A DNA stretch of 64,000 nt from Parabacteroides sp900760525 (GTDB lineage: Bacteria; Bacteroidota; Bacteroidia; Bacteroidales; Tannerellaceae). The stretch spans positions 1,302,001-1,366,000 of the forward strand of contig NZ_CP187555.1 of the NCBI RefSeq assembly GCF_049860805.1, in the 5' to 3' direction. Each line of letters opens with the position of its first letter. Within the stretch, counting starts at the first letter, position 1. This document shows positions 61,946-64,000 of this stretch, piece by piece. A model generated the notes under the pieces. It was not told the origin of the DNA. It made no database searches and worked only from the letters and a program-made list of their open reading frames with translations. Position numbers and translations under genes: made by a program.

Positions 61946-61986
61946 AAATCCCTGATAATTAAGCATTATCGGGGATTTCTTTTTTT
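61946..61986 (+). terminator. Second copy of the tRNA-proximal terminator
   Basis: AAATCCCTGATAAT/ATTATCGGGGATTT, a 14-bp stem with one G-U pair, then CTTTTTTT. It corresponds to 47247-47286; a changed base is still pairing-compatible. Confidence 0.85.
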
Positions 61987-62061
61987 GGGCAAGTGGCAGA
62001 AAATAATCGTTTCAAGCATATTATCGGTGCATAGTTTTGTAACTCCAAAAACGATATAAAA

Positions 62062-62095
62062 ATGGATAGAAAATCTTTCAGTGTTTTGTTCTTCT
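62062..62095 (+). pseudogene. Integrase remnant: first codons of a second island integrase
   Basis: After the right repeat, the sequence keeps following the left end of the island (terminator, promoter box, leader) and reaches ATG 62062, which encodes MDRKSFSVLFF, matching the first 11 residues of the resident integrase with one change. Similarity stops abruptly at about 62095. This is the left end of another related element whose integrase has been deleted. Confidence 0.85.
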
Positions 62096-62219
62096 GCATA
62101 TTCATGTTCCGGTTGTTATGCCGCAGCCATTTTATTTTATCTTCCAGTTCCTTAATACGCTGTATAAGGTCATTGCCGGAATTGTTTGCTAATAGCAATG
62201 ATGTAATCTGCTTCTCCAT
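62096..62219 (-). pseudogene. Truncated minus-strand gene abutting the integrase remnant
   Basis: ATG at 62219 opens a frame with a coiled-coil-like start (NDLIQRIKELEDKIKWLRHN) that runs into the antisense of the integrase remnant after about 41 codons. The natural 3' part is missing, so a deletion joined two unrelated sequences here. The family is not recognised. Confidence 0.5.
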
Positions 62220-62270
62220 ATTTAATAACTTGTGTTGTTCTGTTATCCATATTCTCCCCGCTTAGCGTTG

Positions 62271-62816
62271 TCACCCGAATATCAGGTAGCATACTGCCAA
62301 ATATACAATCAAAAAGATAAGAAATTTTATCCGCATTTTCTTTTCCTGCGGGCTGGGATGCAGCCATTTGACAATGCGGGTACGCATCGTCAGGGGACGG
62401 GGCATCATGACCTCGGCAAGCTCCTCGAAAGTCTTGCAAGCGAAAATCGTTTGCCGGAAATCTTTCACGCTGTCCCAGCATTCTTCCTCGAACCACCATC
62501 CTTTGGGGTATCTCTCCGCTATTCTCTCTTGCAGTCTGTGTAAGGGGAAAGGTTCGGTGGTATCTTCATACTCCGTTTCGTAACGAATCATCCCCGTATG
62601 CATCCCCGTGAATCCGTGTATGCCCTTCCATCCGGTCATGTAGGAACGTTTGATGACGTACTTTGTCCCGGTGGAATCTATCACTATCTCACCCTTCCAC
62701 CCGTCAGCCTCTTCCAGTATGGCAAGCTGTGTCGTTTGGTTCTCCTCCCAAAAGGTGTAAACCATATTCTCGTCCGGGCTGAACTCGAATATCGGGTATT
62801 TCAATTTCGCTTTCAT
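62271..62816 (-). CDS. Unrecognised protein with C-terminal membrane anchor
   Basis: 181 residues. A soluble, tryptophan-rich N-terminal part (WEENQTTQLAILEEADGW, YMTGWKGIHGFTGMHTG) ends in one hydrophobic helix of about 17 residues at the C-terminus, a tail-anchor layout. No signal peptide is seen and no family recognised. It is third in a row of three minus-strand genes; the 13-base gap to the next suggests an operon. Confidence 0.65.
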   Translation of the reverse strand: MKAKLKYPIFEFSPDENMVYTFWEENQTTQLAILEEADGWKGEIVIDSTGTKYVIKRSYMTGWKGIHGFTGMHTGMIRYETEYEDTTEPFPLHRLQERIAERYPKGWWFEEECWDSVKDFRQTIFACKTFEELAEVMMPRPLTMRTRIVKWLHPSPQEKKMRIKFLIFLIVYLAVCYLIFG

Positions 62817-62829
62817 TATTTCCTTTGGT

Positions 62830-63327
62830 TTATTTTTTTGTTGTTACATAGATTACAAATAATGATAACAGATCAAATAAGGTAGGAATCATCCACAACA
62901 GCCACATAGGAATCGCATCCTTCCATATACTTTGTCGGTAGTGGTGCTTGATAGCCGCCACCCTGTTTTTTCTGTATCTCAACAAACACCACAGATCCGG
63001 CGGAAGTGCTATTGCAACAAATATTGGAAAAAGAAAAATCACTACCTCCAGTATCGGATGAAGATTATCCGTTAAATTTATTTTCACCAATATATCTCCC
63101 AGTATATTGGTATAGTGAGGAGCAAAAAAAGGTAGAAGCGGAAAGAAAACAAACCCGATCCAATACAATGTTATTAACATATTGCCTGAACTTCTTGGAT
63201 ATTTCTTACTGTATCGCTCTCCCTGATAATAGAGGTAGTCAACAAAGTTGTACCTGTAATTTCGTGCTTGCCGGGTTATCCGGTTACGCTCAAAATAATT
63301 ATCCGTTTTTTTTATGTCTTTCTTCAT
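62830..63327 (-). CDS. Unrecognised membrane protein
   Basis: 165 residues. The N-terminal 45 are basic and aromatic; three or four hydrophobic segments follow (about 50-72, 88-112, 138-160). No family is recognised. It is the middle gene of the three-gene minus-strand group, 20 bases from its upstream neighbour. Confidence 0.65.
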   Translation of the reverse strand: MKKDIKKTDNYFERNRITRQARNYRYNFVDYLYYQGERYSKKYPRSSGNMLITLYWIGFVFFPLLPFFAPHYTNILGDILVKINLTDNLHPILEVVIFLFPIFVAIALPPDLWCLLRYRKNRVAAIKHHYRQSIWKDAIPMWLLWMIPTLFDLLSLFVIYVTTKK

Positions 63328-63347
63328 TTATGCAAAATAAATGTATT

Positions 63348-63959
63348 TTATTTCTGTTCAACCGGTAAGATAAAATGAATCCCCTTATCATCGCTCCAAG
63401 GAGTATAAATCCAAAATTTAATACTATCGTTCTGGAGCAATGTCTTAATTATTTCAGGGTACTTCTCTTTAAATGCCCGAATAGTGCTAATGTGCAATGT
63501 ATCTTTACCGGACTGCTTTATCGCAGGTATAAAGGAACGAAAAACAGATTGTAATGTAGTATCTTCATATCGTATGGAGTGTCCGGTCTGAAACACGAAA
63601 TTTTCAGTCGTTAAACTATCAATCATTATTCGTCCCCTCTTGTAGGGACTAAGAAGTTCTCCTTTTTTGATTCGATTGATTCGTACATTATAATTCCATC
63701 CCTGTTCATAGGATAGTGCATGATTTATATCCTTGTAGTAATATGCTATTTGACAAATTTGCTTATTTCTTCCTGATATATTACATATTCTAAATGTCAA
63801 TGGGAATTGAACTCTGAATATGTAATCCCTTACGCTGTCATATCGGATGATAATAGGAAGATCTGATTCCACCTGCTCTACAACAACAGTGTCATTCTTA
63901 ATTCGGAATGAACACAATGCAATACTAATGAAAGTCAATAACACTATTACTCTTTTCAT
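63348..63959 (-). CDS. Unrecognised exported protein
   Basis: 203 residues with a signal peptide (about 1-17) and a beta-rich mature domain; the C-terminus carries FWIYTPWSDDKGIHFILPV. It is the first gene of the small minus-strand group and may share a promoter in the last 40 bases of the window or further upstream. Orphan exported plus membrane proteins next to an integration hotspot often belong to variable cargo, but no function can be given. Confidence 0.65.
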   Translation of the reverse strand: MKRVIVLLTFISIALCSFRIKNDTVVVEQVESDLPIIIRYDSVRDYIFRVQFPLTFRICNISGRNKQICQIAYYYKDINHALSYEQGWNYNVRINRIKKGELLSPYKRGRIMIDSLTTENFVFQTGHSIRYEDTTLQSVFRSFIPAIKQSGKDTLHISTIRAFKEKYPEIIKTLLQNDSIKFWIYTPWSDDKGIHFILPVEQK

Positions 63960-64000
63960 AATATAATCATTTATTTACCATCGTAAGTTACATGCTACTT

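Noticed and set aside
62062..62265. 67-residue plus-strand frame starting MDRKSFSVLFF
   Set aside because: Only its first 11 codons match an integrase; the remainder is antisense to another truncated gene, so it is a remnant and not a working gene.

Overview
The window is chromosomal DNA of a gut-type Bacteroidales bacterium, most likely Parabacteroides or a close Bacteroides relative. Supporting this are the repeated TAnnTTTG promoter boxes, the general lack of Shine-Dalgarno sequences, lipoproteins with Cys followed by acidic residues, Bacteroidales-specific families (DUF4250, DUF3876, RteC, BfmA/BtgA mobilisation proteins) and Bacteroidales-style cobalamin gene fusions. No close strain match can be claimed from reading alone.

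Left third (1-30 kb): an exopolysaccharide export/tyrosine-kinase/phosphatase block (0.2-5.3 kb); a cytochrome c peroxidase lipoprotein, an RlpA-like protein and a two-component system (5.4-8.9 kb) trailed by two tiny ORFs with unusually strong ribosome binding sites; D-lactate dehydrogenase and a patatin-like lipase; a complete sulfate activation and sulfonation cluster (cysQ, SLC13/TrkA-C permease, cysC, cysD, cysN, PAPS sulfotransferase; 11.4-18.1 kb), laid out like the Bacteroides thetaiotaomicron steroid-sulfonation locus; ligA, dapA, an AraC regulator divergent from an exported flavodoxin, a second diheme peroxidase, an esterase and fhs.

Middle (29.3-46.4 kb): a cobalamin locus. cobI and four overlapping fused genes (cbiH-cbiC, cbiE-cbiT, cbiG-cbiF, cbiJ-cbiD) cover nine corrin-ring steps of the anaerobic pathway on the minus strand. 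They surround a plus-strand B12 uptake operon (btuF-btuC-btuD plus a lipoprotein) led by a cobalamin riboswitch. Then follow an acyl-CoA ligase, an about 0.9 kb gene-free stretch holding a 314-bp inverted-repeat-bounded element and several palindromes, a DUF1080 protein and ettA.

Right end (47.1-62 kb): an AT-rich genomic island of about 14.7 kb sits at the 3' end of a tRNA-Lys gene, bounded by a 27-bp direct repeat. It carries a tyrosine integrase, three excisionase-like HTH proteins, a DUF3876 protein, a TetR-regulated ABC exporter, a frameshifted RteC-like gene, a hairpin-dense presumptive oriT with BfmA/BtgA-like and BtgB-like mobilisation genes, and a defence operon: Xre regulator, TIR-APAZ protein, catalytically dead short Argonaute (together a SPARTA system) and a DinG/Rad3-like helicase with a C-terminal PD-(D/E)xK nuclease motif. 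There are no conjugation genes, so the island should be mobilisable in trans. Beyond the right repeat lies the truncated left end of a second related element, including the first codons of its integrase, followed by three unrecognised minus-strand genes.

The most interesting system is the SPARTA operon with its extra helicase-nuclease. SPARTA itself is a known family; the four-gene arrangement is what merits attention. Short palindromic repeats with 7-, 21- or 41-base periods at gene boundaries (12.35, 18.15, 18.37, 19.29, 43.3 kb) are a second theme.
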